Positions 1-7,839 of a stretch of 64,000 nucleotides of DNA are shown in pieces. Under the pieces are notes generated by a model that made no database searches, was not told the DNA's origin, and was given only the letters and a program-made list of their open reading frames with translations. The stretch spans positions 1 through 64,000 of the forward strand of contig JAZOBF010000049.1 of assembly GCA_045595845.1 (NCBI GenBank), written 5' to 3'. The number at the start of each line of letters is the position of its first letter. Position 1 is the stretch's first letter. This stretch comes from RGIG3009 sp045595845 (GTDB lineage Bacteria; Bacillota; Clostridia; Oscillospirales; Acutalibacteraceae). The position numbers and the translations under genes were made by a program.

Positions 1-19
1 GGGGCCTTTTTAACTAAGT

Positions 20-123
20 GTGCCTTGCGGCACGATAAGTGCACTTAACTTCACGTTGTGCGCAGCACAATGCTTCACAGCGGCATCGCCGCTGCTTCAC
101 GCGAGCGCAAGCGAGTGCTTCGT
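20..123. repeat. tandem array of short palindromes with CTTCAC spacers
   Basis: Four small hairpins stand in a row: GTGCC/GGCAC at 20-33, TTGTGC/GCACAA at 56-70, AGCGGC/GCCGCT at 79-93, and a weaker GC-rich one at 101-117. A self-complementary 12-mer lies at 36-47. The sequence CTTCAC recurs at 49-54, 73-78 and 95-100, with a variant at 118-122, giving a period of about 22-24 bases. Stems differ while the spacer is kept, so this looks like a dispersed intergenic repeat family and not a CRISPR. It lies just upstream of the promoter of the next gene. No function can be read from the sequence. Confidence 0.6.
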
Positions 124-132
124 TCATATTTC

Positions 133-161
133 TTGCGTTCTCACCACCGATATGCTATAAT
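133..161 (+). promoter_or_regulatory. sigma-A type promoter
   Basis: TTGCGT at 133-138 and TATAAT at 156-161 are separated by 17 bases. The -10 box lies 22 bases before the start codon at 184, with AAAGGAG at 168-174 between them. Confidence 0.7.
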
Positions 162-183
162 ACACATAAAGGAGCGTGATCCC

Positions 184-684
184 ATGAGAAAGTTATTCAA
201 AGGCGTCGATCGGGTTTTTGCATACCACTTCATCTCAATGGGCATCTTTATGCTCTTCTTTATCCTGTTGGATTTTCCCATTAAGATGTTGTTTGGTTCA
301 AAAGGTGAATTAACCGATCTTATCATCGGAATCGTTACGGTATGCGTGTCGCTGTTCGTGCTGTGCTATCGTGACGGATATCATTCCACCAAATTGGAAA
401 TGAAACCGTTTCTTCTGTCCGTCGGTGTGCTTTTGGTACTGTTAAACGCGATAACGTGTTTAATAGGGTTGATCGGCCCCGCTATTTATGTTTCCGGTCC
501 TACCAATCTGTTAGCAGAATACGTAGTCGACCAAGCCGGTTTGTATCTTGAGGAAAGAAAAACCGCGTTATATTGCTATTGCCCACTCTTTATGAGTATT
601 GCGTATCTCTTTCTGTATGCACCTTTTATGGTCTTGGGAAAACATTTAGGGTTCAAGAAAAAGCAACGGGACTTTACTTCCTGA
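184..684 (+). CDS. small integral membrane protein of unknown function
   Basis: The product is 166 residues with four likely membrane helices at about residues 14-38, 44-62, 74-100 and 130-152, and a basic C-terminus (GFKKKQRD). ATG 184 was chosen because AAAGGAG lies nine bases upstream and a promoter with correct spacing precedes it; longer readings of the frame run into the palindrome array. I do not recognise a family and see no catalytic motif. The gene appears monocistronic: the next gene has its own promoter about 40 bases downstream. No terminator with a clear T-run is visible after it. Confidence 0.6.
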   Translation: MRKLFKGVDRVFAYHFISMGIFMLFFILLDFPIKMLFGSKGELTDLIIGIVTVCVSLFVLCYRDGYHSTKLEMKPFLLSVGVLLVLLNAITCLIGLIGPAIYVSGPTNLLAEYVVDQAGLYLEERKTALYCYCPLFMSIAYLFLYAPFMVLGKHLGFKKKQRDFTS

Positions 685-724
685 CAGTAGCTTGTTAAAA
701 TTTTATTAACCTTATCGAAAGCGG

Positions 725-753
725 TTGCAAGAAGCGCTTTTTTGCGGTACAAT
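725..753 (+). promoter_or_regulatory. sigma-A type promoter for the zinc-finger protein and galU
   Basis: TTGCAA at 725-730 and TACAAT at 748-753 are separated by 17 bases, about 30 bases upstream of the start at 786. Confidence 0.65.
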
Positions 754-785
754 AGGAGCATCATGTAAGAAAGTGTGAACACGCT

Positions 786-1778
786 ATGTTCTTTTATGAA
801 GGTCAAAAATGCCCGGTATGCGGCAACTATTTCGGCGAACAGGACGATATTGTCACGTGTCCCGAATGTGGTGCACCGCATCATCGGCTTTGCTGGAAAG
901 CAGAGGGACATTGTCATTTTGTCGACCTGCATGGTACGGACAAGATGTGGCATACGGTGCAACAAACCGAAACACAAGCGTCAACCGTACCGCAAAAGCG
1001 GTGTCCCCGTTGCGGTTATGACAATCCGGAGTTTTCGGAATTTTGCGCGCGGTGCGGCATGGAACTGGATGCCCCCGACTGGCACACCGTACCGCCGACA
1101 CCGGAACGACCGCCCGTCGGACAATATACGCCGCCGCACAACGGCGGGTATTCACCGTTTGGATTTAGTGCACAATCACAAGATCCCTACGGCGGCATCC
1201 CCCGCACGGAAACCATCGACGGAGTACCTGTAGATACCATCGCCAACCTAATCGGTCCAAACTCTGCTTACTATCTCCCCCGCTTTTACCGCATGACGCA
1301 CGGCGGTTCGAAACTGTCTTGGAACTGGGCGAGCTTTTTATTCTCGTATAACTGGTTGTTGTATCGAAAACAACTCTTATGGGGCAGTATCGTCTTCGTT
1401 TTTGTAACCATAATCAGTTTCATCAGTCAAGGCGTTATGGAACAACTGCAAAACATGATCGGTGCCTCTTCCATGGAGACCATGATAGCGGCAGCACAAA
1501 ACATCGTGACTTCCCCGCAAGGACAACTATTATTTCCAATTCTATCCTTGCTTTCTCTGGTAACCTTGGCAGTACGCATTCTCATTGGTATGTTTGGAAC
1601 ATATTGGTATCTCCGTTTCATCTTGCGCAAAGCCAAAAAACTTGAAGGCGAACCTTTTTCACCGTATAACCAAAGTTTTCGCAAATCGGGCGGCGTATCT
1701 TTCGCCCTCGCAATAGCGCCCGAATTGCTGATGCTCATACTGTCCTATATTGCATTTTTCTTATTATCAATTTCATAA
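786..1778 (+). CDS. RING/zinc-ribbon membrane protein, DUF2628-like C-terminus
   Basis: The product is 330 residues. The N-terminus carries a prokaryotic RING-like finger (Cys9, Cys12, Cys25 and Cys28, then further His and Cys residues up to about 45). A second zinc ribbon follows at about residues 76-95 (CPRCGYDNP then CARCG). A proline-rich linker leads to a membrane part with helices near 195-218, 245-275 and 300-328, resembling DUF2628-type proteins. Zinc ribbon plus membrane anchor suggests a regulatory or scaffolding role at the membrane, but no enzymatic motif is visible and the function is unknown. It is followed at 12 bases by galU and probably shares its transcript. The ribosome binding site is weak. 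Confidence 0.7.
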   Translation: MFFYEGQKCPVCGNYFGEQDDIVTCPECGAPHHRLCWKAEGHCHFVDLHGTDKMWHTVQQTETQASTVPQKRCPRCGYDNPEFSEFCARCGMELDAPDWHTVPPTPERPPVGQYTPPHNGGYSPFGFSAQSQDPYGGIPRTETIDGVPVDTIANLIGPNSAYYLPRFYRMTHGGSKLSWNWASFLFSYNWLLYRKQLLWGSIVFVFVTIISFISQGVMEQLQNMIGASSMETMIAAAQNIVTSPQGQLLFPILSLLSLVTLAVRILIGMFGTYWYLRFILRKAKKLEGEPFSPYNQSFRKSGGVSFALAIAPELLMLILSYIAFFLLSIS

Positions 1779-1790
1779 GGAGTGTTAAAC

Positions 1791-2666
1791 ATGTCAAACC
1801 GTGTACGAAAAGCCGTTATCCCCGCAGCAGGTCTCGGTACCCGTGTGCTGCCCGCATCCAAAGCCATGCCGAAAGAAATGCTTCCCATCGTCGACAAGCC
1901 CGCCATTCAGTATATTGTGGAGGAAGCTGTCGCAGCGGGTATTACGGATATTCTCATCATCACCAACCGCGGCAAGGGAATCATTGAAGATCATTTCGAT
2001 CACAACATTGAATTGGAGCAACGGTTAGCGGCAAGCGGCCGTACCGAAACGCTCGCGGAACTCAATCGCATCACCGATCTGGCGAACATCACCTTTATTC
2101 GTCAGAAAGAAACAAAGGGACTCGGCCACGCCGTAAACTGTGCCCGCTCGTTTGTCGGTAACGAACCGTTTGCCGTGTTATACGGAGACGATGTCATTAT
2201 CGGTGAGGATCCCGCCTGCGCACAGCTTTGCCGTGCGTACGAAGAATACGGCAAGGGTGTCGTCGGCATCAAAGAAGTCACGGTGGAGCAAATTCAAAAG
2301 TATTCCAGTTTGGCGGTTGCACCGTTGCGTGATAATGTATATGCCGTATCGGATATGATTGAGAAACCGAAGCCGGATCAAATCCTCTCGCTGTTTTCCA
2401 TTTTGGGCCGTTGTGTACTGCCGCCGGAAATCTTTGATATTTTAGATCAAACGCCTCCGGGAGCAGGTGGTGAAATCCAACTAACCGATGCCATGATGAC
2501 ACTTGCCCGCACCAAAGGTATGACGGGTGTCGATTTCACCGGCATTCGCTACGATATGGGCAACAAGCTGGGTATTTTACAGGCTACCTGCGAAGTGGCA
2601 TTAAAGCATCCTGAGGTGGGAACGGATTTCGCCGCCTATTTGAAAGCACTTGTAAAAACGCTATAA
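1791..2666 (+). CDS. galU: UTP--glucose-1-phosphate uridylyltransferase
   Basis: This 291-residue protein makes UDP-glucose from UTP and glucose 1-phosphate in the cytoplasm, feeding glycolipid, teichoic acid and polysaccharide synthesis. The nucleotide-binding signature GLGTRVLPASKAMPKEM lies near the N-terminus, followed by EEAVAAGI; GYGKGVVGIKEV-type and GGEIQLTDA motifs further on are typical of GalU. ATG 1791 is preceded by AAGGAGT at eight bases, a better start than the in-frame GTG at 1782. Length fits the family (290-300). A strong terminator follows directly. Confidence 0.95.
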   Translation: MSNRVRKAVIPAAGLGTRVLPASKAMPKEMLPIVDKPAIQYIVEEAVAAGITDILIITNRGKGIIEDHFDHNIELEQRLAASGRTETLAELNRITDLANITFIRQKETKGLGHAVNCARSFVGNEPFAVLYGDDVIIGEDPACAQLCRAYEEYGKGVVGIKEVTVEQIQKYSSLAVAPLRDNVYAVSDMIEKPKPDQILSLFSILGRCVLPPEIFDILDQTPPGAGGEIQLTDAMMTLARTKGMTGVDFTGIRYDMGNKLGILQATCEVALKHPEVGTDFAAYLKALVKTL

Positions 2667-2672
2667 TACATA

Positions 2673-2709
2673 ATGAGCCTCACATATCCATGTGAGGCTC
2701 ATATTTTTT
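2673..2709 (+). terminator. Rho-independent terminator after galU
   Basis: A perfect 13-bp stem (2673-2685 with 2690-2702) with a four-base loop is followed by a run of T at 2704-2709. Confidence 0.9.
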
Positions 2710-2748
2710 GGTGTTCGGGCATACTATCTCATAAAAGGAGATGGTAAG

Positions 2749-3219
2749 ATGACACGGCCAAAAATTGATTGGAAAGTTTTGCTGTTCTTTCTGGTGTACA
2801 CCTATGCTTTGGCGGGAATCGGCGCTTTACTCGGAGGAAACTTTGATATCCAGTCGCTCAATCAGCCTCCCTTAGCACCGCCGTCATGGATCTTTCCCAT
2901 AGTATGGACGATCTTATACACCCTCATGGCGATAGCGGCATATCTCGTCTTTATCAGCAACGATTTAGATCGCGGACCGGCATTGCGTCTGTATCTTTTG
3001 CAAGTGGCGATAAACGCGTTATGGTCATTATTCTTCTTCCGTTTGGAATGGCGCCTGTTCGCATTCTTTTGGTTGCTGCTTCTGATTGCGGTTGTCGTGC
3101 TGACCATGGTTGCTTTCCGAAAAATCAACCGCACAGCGTTTCGTTTGCTGATCCCCTACCTTCTGTGGTTGTTATTTGCAGCGTATCTCAACTTTGGCTA
3201 CTATTTACTCAATCGTTAA
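2749..3219 (+). CDS. tspO: TspO/MBR family tryptophan-rich sensory protein
   Basis: The product is 156 residues with five predicted membrane helices, the standard size of TspO/peripheral benzodiazepine receptor homologues. Family features are the PPLAPPSWIFPIVWTIL loop-helix near residues 45-62 and QVAINALWSLFFF in the third or fourth helix. Family members bind porphyrins and other hydrophobic ligands and influence tetrapyrrole or stress responses; the role here is not shown by context. ATG 2749 follows AAAAGGAGATG. The gene lies between two terminators and so forms its own unit, although no strong promoter was seen in the short upstream gap. Confidence 0.93.
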   Translation: MTRPKIDWKVLLFFLVYTYALAGIGALLGGNFDIQSLNQPPLAPPSWIFPIVWTILYTLMAIAAYLVFISNDLDRGPALRLYLLQVAINALWSLFFFRLEWRLFAFFWLLLLIAVVVLTMVAFRKINRTAFRLLIPYLLWLLFAAYLNFGYYLLNR

Positions 3220-3221
3220 AA

Positions 3222-3252
3222 AAGCGAGTCGCTATGCGACTCGCTTTTTCTT
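3222..3252. terminator. bidirectional terminator between tspO and the phosphate cluster
   Basis: An 11-bp stem (3222-3232 with 3236-3246), A-rich on the left and T-rich on the right, serves both convergent genes. It overlaps the stop codon of the Na/Pi cotransporter gene by two bases. Confidence 0.85.
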
Positions 3253-4993
3253 ACAACTGATATTGTTTTTGATACTCGGCAAACCGTGTGCGGAATTCGC
3301 TGTTGTCGGTCTTTACCGCGTTCAGGTACTCGTGTGTCTGGAAACTGTTGTGACCGAGCTCTATAATTGCAACGGCAATATTGGAGCAATGGTCGGAAAT
3401 TCGTTCATAGTTGTTGAGCATATCCGACAAAATGAATCCAAGCTCGATGGTGCACTCACCCATACGCAACCGTTCAATATGCCTCGCCTTGATATCGGCA
3501 CTCAACAGATCGACAATCTGCTCAAGCGGCTCTACGCGCTTGGCTTTTTCCATATCGTCGTTAACAAACGCTTCAACGGTCAGCGACATAATATCACGAA
3601 TTGCTGTAGACAGTACACCAAGCTCGCGCTGAGCGTCCTCAGAAAAATGAATCTGTTTGTTATGAATCTCCTCAGCACCGTCTAAAAGATTGAGTGCATG
3701 GTCACCCAACCGCTCAAAATCACCAATCGTGTGCAAAAGTTTAGATACTTTGCGGCTATCAGCATCGGACAACTCTTTACCGGACAATTTGACCAAATAG
3801 GTTCCGAGCTCGTCCTCGTAACGGTCAAGATAATCCTCCGCCTCACGAATCTCGTTTGCTTCTTTTCCGACATAATTATAAATCATATCAATAGAAGAAA
3901 GCAAGGTCGTCTGTGCAAGCTGTGCCATCTTAACGGTCAGATTGTTACATTCAGATGCGGCAAACGAAGGCGTGGACAACAGACGCTCGTCCAAAAAGCG
4001 AGGTTGAGTTGTCTTGTCGTGTCCGCGGACAAGCATATTCGCCAATTTGACAAGTTGTTTGGAAAAAGGCATTAACGCCGCTGTGACAAACACATTGAAG
4101 ATGGTGTGCACAAGGGCAATGCTCCACGGTTCAACATTCTCATTCATAAACTCAAACGGGAACAGTGCATGAATACCATAAAACAGCACCAAACAAAGCA
4201 CCGTACCGATTATATTAAACGACAAATGAATCGCCGCTACCTTTTTAGCATTTTTGCTGACGCCGATGCTGGAGATAAGCGCTGTCACACAGGTGCCGAT
4301 ATTTTGGCCCATGATGATCGGGATTGCCATGCCGTAGCTGATACCGCCCGTCAATGACAACGCCTGTAAAATACCGACAGATGCCGCCGAGCTTTGAATA
4401 ACACCTGTAAATACTGCACCAACCAGCACGCCGAGAAGGGGGTTGTTGAATGCGGTCAAAATACTTGCAAATTCGGGACTGTCCGCCAACGGTGCCATGG
4501 AATCTTTCATGAGTTCCATGCCGAACATCAACACGGCAAAGCCGAGACAGATATTGCCGATGCTTTTCTTCGAGTCTTTTTTGGAAAGCATGGTCAAGAG
4601 AATACCCGCAAGGGCAATCAGCGGCGAAAAGTTCTCGGGTTTTAAAAGATTGACAAAAACATTGCCGGAATCGATGCCCGAAAGACTTAAAATCCAAGCC
4701 GTCAGCGTCGTGCCGATGTTGGAACCCATAATAACACCGACGGTTTGCGAGATATCCATAATGCCTGAGTTCACCAAGCCGACCAGCATAACCGTAAGTG
4801 CCGACGAAGACTGAATGGCAATGGTAATACCGGCACCAAGCGCTAAACTGCTAAACGCATTGGAGGTCATGCGCTTAAGTGCGGTTTCCAAGCGGCTGCC
4901 CGCCAGTTTCTCCAAGCCGCTCGACAGGACATTCATACCGTACAGAAAAAATGCCAAGCCGCCAAGCAATGTAAAAATCGAAAAAATTGTCAT
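3251..4993 (-). CDS. Na+/phosphate cotransporter with C-terminal PhoU domain
   Basis: This 580-residue protein belongs to the NptA/PNaS family, which imports phosphate with sodium. Two inverted Na_Pi_cotrans repeats are marked by IAIQSSSALTVMLVG and TGVIQSSAASVGIL (the QSS motifs). About 200 soluble C-terminal residues form a PhoU-like helical domain. ATG 4993 was chosen because AGAGGGGC lies upstream and the hydrophobic domain starts at once; an upstream in-frame start would add an unlikely 22-residue leader. It is the third gene of a minus-strand phosphate block after a Pit permease and a DUF47 protein. Family assignment is firm; real substrate and direction are inferred. Confidence 0.9.
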   Translation of the reverse strand: MTIFSIFTLLGGLAFFLYGMNVLSSGLEKLAGSRLETALKRMTSNAFSSLALGAGITIAIQSSSALTVMLVGLVNSGIMDISQTVGVIMGSNIGTTLTAWILSLSGIDSGNVFVNLLKPENFSPLIALAGILLTMLSKKDSKKSIGNICLGFAVLMFGMELMKDSMAPLADSPEFASILTAFNNPLLGVLVGAVFTGVIQSSAASVGILQALSLTGGISYGMAIPIIMGQNIGTCVTALISSIGVSKNAKKVAAIHLSFNIIGTVLCLVLFYGIHALFPFEFMNENVEPWSIALVHTIFNVFVTAALMPFSKQLVKLANMLVRGHDKTTQPRFLDERLLSTPSFAASECNNLTVKMAQLAQTTLLSSIDMIYNYVGKEANEIREAEDYLDRYEDELGTYLVKLSGKELSDADSRKVSKLLHTIGDFERLGDHALNLLDGAEEIHNKQIHFSEDAQRELGVLSTAIRDIMSLTVEAFVNDDMEKAKRVEPLEQIVDLLSADIKARHIERLRMGECTIELGFILSDMLNNYERISDHCSNIAVAIIELGHNSFQTHEYLNAVKTDNSEFRTRFAEYQKQYQL

Positions 4994-5076
4994 GAATTGT
5001 TGCCCCTCTTCTTGTACTTTTTTGAAAAAGAACACCAGCCCAAACCGACAAAACGGCATGGGATGATGTTCCTTGT

Positions 5077-5697
5077 TTAAGTGTTCTTAATGATAACGGA
5101 ACCGACACACTCGGCGGCGTGCTCGCAGGCATCGGCACATGCTTCAAAACTTTCATAGATCTTGCGCCACGAAACGGTTTCCAGTACATCTGTTGCATTA
5201 AGTGTAAGGTCACGCATAGCGGTCATAAAAAGCTTATCGCACGCTTCCTCGACGCTGTTCAAATCAATAACCAACTCGCGAATTTTTTTAGAGCGTTTGA
5301 AATTCTCGAATTCCTGCATAATATCTGTTAAGCAATCACACGCTTGAACAAGCTGTTTGGCAAAAAGAATAGCATCGGGACGGACGGTTTTGATATCGTA
5401 GATATAAAACCGCTGCAAGATCTCCTCTAACAGGTCGGTCACATCGTCCAGCTCGCGGCTGAGCATATCCAGATCTTCACGATCCACCGGTGTCACAAAT
5501 GCTTTTGCAAGTGCCTCAGACATTTCGTGCTTGACACCATCCGCTCCATGCTCATATTCATGCATGAACGCCAGCTTGTCCTCTAATGTTTTATGATCGT
5601 ATTGCTCCAGGCTTTGGGCAAGATACGAGGCGGCTTTTTGAGCGAACTGTGTACTCGCAACAAAATTATCAAAGTAGAACTTATCACCTTTCGCCAT
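5077..5697 (-). CDS. DUF47 (PhoU-related) family protein, partner of Pit transporter
   Basis: This 206-residue, almost entirely helical acidic protein matches the DUF47/TIGR00153 PhoU-like family: HEYEHGADGVKHEM near residue 50 and the DREDLDMLSRELDDVTDLLE segment near 80 are the characteristic metal-binding helices. Such proteins are usually encoded next to low-affinity phosphate permeases and are thought to modulate them. Here the start lies 18 bases after the Pit stop codon and the Na/Pi cotransporter follows, so one operon is likely. Confidence 0.9.
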   Translation of the reverse strand: MAKGDKFYFDNFVASTQFAQKAASYLAQSLEQYDHKTLEDKLAFMHEYEHGADGVKHEMSEALAKAFVTPVDREDLDMLSRELDDVTDLLEEILQRFYIYDIKTVRPDAILFAKQLVQACDCLTDIMQEFENFKRSKKIRELVIDLNSVEEACDKLFMTAMRDLTLNATDVLETVSWRKIYESFEACADACEHAAECVGSVIIKNT

Positions 5698-5715
5698 GCT
5701 TGAACATCCTTTCTG

Positions 5716-6777
5716 TTATGTGAAGATAGAAATAAACAGTTTCGTCATCAAGAAACCGACCAACCCACATCCGGGGAAGGTCAGCACCCAAGTGAGCACC
5801 ATTTCCTTGACCACACCAAAATTAATGGCAGAAACGCGTTTCACCGCACCGACACCCATAATGGAGGTCGTCTTGGCATGTGTGGTAGATACGGGCAGAC
5901 TAAACACCGAGCAAAACAGCAAAGACAGTGCCGCAGCAATATCCGCCGAGAACCCTTGATATTTTTCCAGCTTTACCATATCCATGCCGACGGATTTAAT
6001 GATTTTTTTACCGCCCATCGCCGTGCCCGCCGCCATAATAACGGAACAAAGAAGCATCAACCAAAGATAATCACCGGCAATATCTAAATCGTTCGGCAAC
6101 GCTTGCCCCTGCGACATATAGACACACAGCAAAATGACGCCCATAAATTTCTGACCGTCCTGTGCACCGTGCATAAACGCCATGGACGCGGCGCCCACAA
6201 TTTGAGCACCTCTAAAAAACGGTTCGGTCTTGGGACGGTTCGCCCGGTAAAACAAGGCGGTTACGCCTTTACACACCAAAAATCCCGCACCGAAACCGAG
6301 AATCACCGAAATAAAAATGCCGTATACGACCTTAACCCATTCGTTACCGTTAACACCCGAAAAACTACCGTGCAACGCGATCGCACTACCGGTCAATCCG
6401 GCTATCAACGCGTGGCTCTCACTCGTAGGAATACCGAATACCCATGCGAGGGTGGCCCACAGTACAATAGCAAACAACGCGGCGCTGAGCGCGATAATCG
6501 CCAGATCCGGATTGTCACCAAAATCGACCATCTTCGTAATGGTCTCCGCTACAGTGGCGTTGATCATCGTCATCACAAAGACACCAAAGAAATTAAACAC
6601 CGCCGCCATCAATATCGCAGCTCGGGGAGACATACAACGCGTGACCACGCAAGTAGCAATCGCATTCGGTGCATCTGTCCAGCCATTGACCAAAATGACG
6701 CCGAGCGTCAACGCAACGGCAATAAACAAAAGCGGATTGGCTACCATTTGATTCCAAAACTCCAAAGCCGAACCCAT
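5716..6777 (-). CDS. pit: inorganic phosphate transporter, PiT family
   Basis: This 353-residue membrane protein has the duplicated PiT signature: NGWTDAPNAIAT near the N-terminus and HGAQDGQKFMG in the second half, with about ten helices. PiT carriers move metal-phosphate or phosphate driven by the ion gradient. ATG 6777 is preceded by AGGGAGAGG; the frame stays open further upstream, but that part crosses the promoter region and lacks a ribosome site. It heads the minus-strand operon with DUF47 and the Na/Pi cotransporter. A TTTACT-17-TATACT promoter upstream overlaps that of the divergent LysR gene. Confidence 0.93.
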   Translation of the reverse strand: MGSALEFWNQMVANPLLFIAVALTLGVILVNGWTDAPNAIATCVVTRCMSPRAAILMAAVFNFFGVFVMTMINATVAETITKMVDFGDNPDLAIIALSAALFAIVLWATLAWVFGIPTSESHALIAGLTGSAIALHGSFSGVNGNEWVKVVYGIFISVILGFGAGFLVCKGVTALFYRANRPKTEPFFRGAQIVGAASMAFMHGAQDGQKFMGVILLCVYMSQGQALPNDLDIAGDYLWLMLLCSVIMAAGTAMGGKKIIKSVGMDMVKLEKYQGFSADIAAALSLLFCSVFSLPVSTTHAKTTSIMGVGAVKRVSAINFGVVKEMVLTWVLTFPGCGLVGFLMTKLFISIFT

Positions 6778-6823
6778 ACACCTCTCCCTTTCATGATAAA
6801 ATTTCCAATCTAAACCACTATAT

Positions 6824-6852
6824 AGTATAGCAGTTGACAAACCATAAGTAAA
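6824..6852 (-). promoter_or_regulatory. promoter of the pit operon
   Basis: On the minus strand TTTACT (6847-6852) and TATACT (6824-6829) are 17 bases apart. The element overlaps the divergent LysR promoter. A perfect 10-base palindrome ACTATATAGT (6817-6826) covers its -10 edge and could be an operator. Confidence 0.65.
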
Positions 6853-6862
6853 ATAGTATAAT
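6834..6862 (+). promoter_or_regulatory. consensus promoter of the LysR gene
   Basis: TTGACA (6834-6839) and TATAAT (6857-6862), both perfect consensus with a 17-base spacer, lie 43 bases before the LysR start. Confidence 0.85.
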
Positions 6863-6905
6863 TTTATAAAGTTTATAATAATTTCTTTATGAGTTGGTGT
6901 AAACG

Positions 6906-7772
6906 ATGACCATACGGCATTTAAAAATCTTCGTAAGTGTTTGCGAATATAACAGCGTAACGCGCGCGGCGGAAGCGTTGTATATGGCACAACCCACCGT
7001 GTCGCATTGTATCACGGAAATGGAAAAGCAATACAATGTCGAATTGTTTGAGCGTATCAATCAGCGATTGGTGCTGACCGATATCGGAAAAGAGTTATTC
7101 ATGAAGGGCAAGGAAATCCTTGCGGAATTTGAAGAATTTGAAAATTTGGCGGAATCTCGCGGAAAAAGCCCGCGCGTACGCATTGGGTCGGCACTCACCT
7201 TGGGGCAGACGGTCATTCCCCCGTTTATGCAGTTGTTACGAGAAAGCGAAGTGAACCTCCATCCGCATATCGTGATTAAACCATCCGTTGCCATCCAGCT
7301 GGAATTGGAACGGGGAAATTTGGATTTTGCGATTTTAGATGGTGAAATCACCTCGCCTTACCTCATTGCGCAACCGTTTAAAGATGAAAAATTGGTAGCG
7401 GTTTCCCATCGAGATTTCGAAGTACCAAACACTCTTAAGCTCAAAGAGTTTGTTAAATATCCGCTTTTGCTGCGTGAGCAAGGCAATCTGGCGCGTGATT
7501 ACCTTGAGAAGCTGTTGCACAATCACAACCTGAGCGTCCACCCTACCATTGATTCGGTAAACAACCAAGTGTTGATCACCGCCGCACTTTCTAAATTGGG
7601 CATTGCCTTTTTGCCGGACAGCGTGGTGCGAGAACATCTTGAACAACAGGAACTCAAACATATTACCGTAGAGGACCTGGATGCCATTCGTACCGACTAT
7701 ATTGTGATTCATAAGAATAAAAAATTAAACCAATTGCAGCAAAAAGCCTTTGATATTTTAAAAAGTATGTAG
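6906..7772 (+). CDS. LysR family transcriptional regulator
   Basis: This 288-residue protein has an N-terminal winged helix-turn-helix (about residues 1-60; NSVTRAAEALYMAQPTVSH is the HTH) and a periplasmic-binding-protein-like effector domain from about 88. Length and architecture are typical of LysR. The gene is divergent from pit with overlapping promoters, the usual arrangement of a LysR regulator and its target, so control of phosphate uptake is a reasonable inference. The effector cannot be told from sequence. The ribosome binding site is poor (GGTG), which fits low expression. Confidence 0.9.
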   Translation: MTIRHLKIFVSVCEYNSVTRAAEALYMAQPTVSHCITEMEKQYNVELFERINQRLVLTDIGKELFMKGKEILAEFEEFENLAESRGKSPRVRIGSALTLGQTVIPPFMQLLRESEVNLHPHIVIKPSVAIQLELERGNLDFAILDGEITSPYLIAQPFKDEKLVAVSHRDFEVPNTLKLKEFVKYPLLLREQGNLARDYLEKLLHNHNLSVHPTIDSVNNQVLITAALSKLGIAFLPDSVVREHLEQQELKHITVEDLDAIRTDYIVIHKNKKLNQLQQKAFDILKSM

Positions 7773-7839
7773 ACTCAACCAACGGTATGTGTATTTAACC
7801 ACCATCTTTCACTATAATGAATATGAAAGGAGGCACTTC

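Noticed and set aside
20..123. CRISPR array
   Set aside because: The stems vary and only a 6-base spacer is constant; there are no 25-40 base repeats, no unique spacers and no cas genes.
3176..3685. Plus-strand frame continuing through the tspO terminator
   Set aside because: It crosses a strong bidirectional terminator and is antisense to the well-supported Na/Pi cotransporter.
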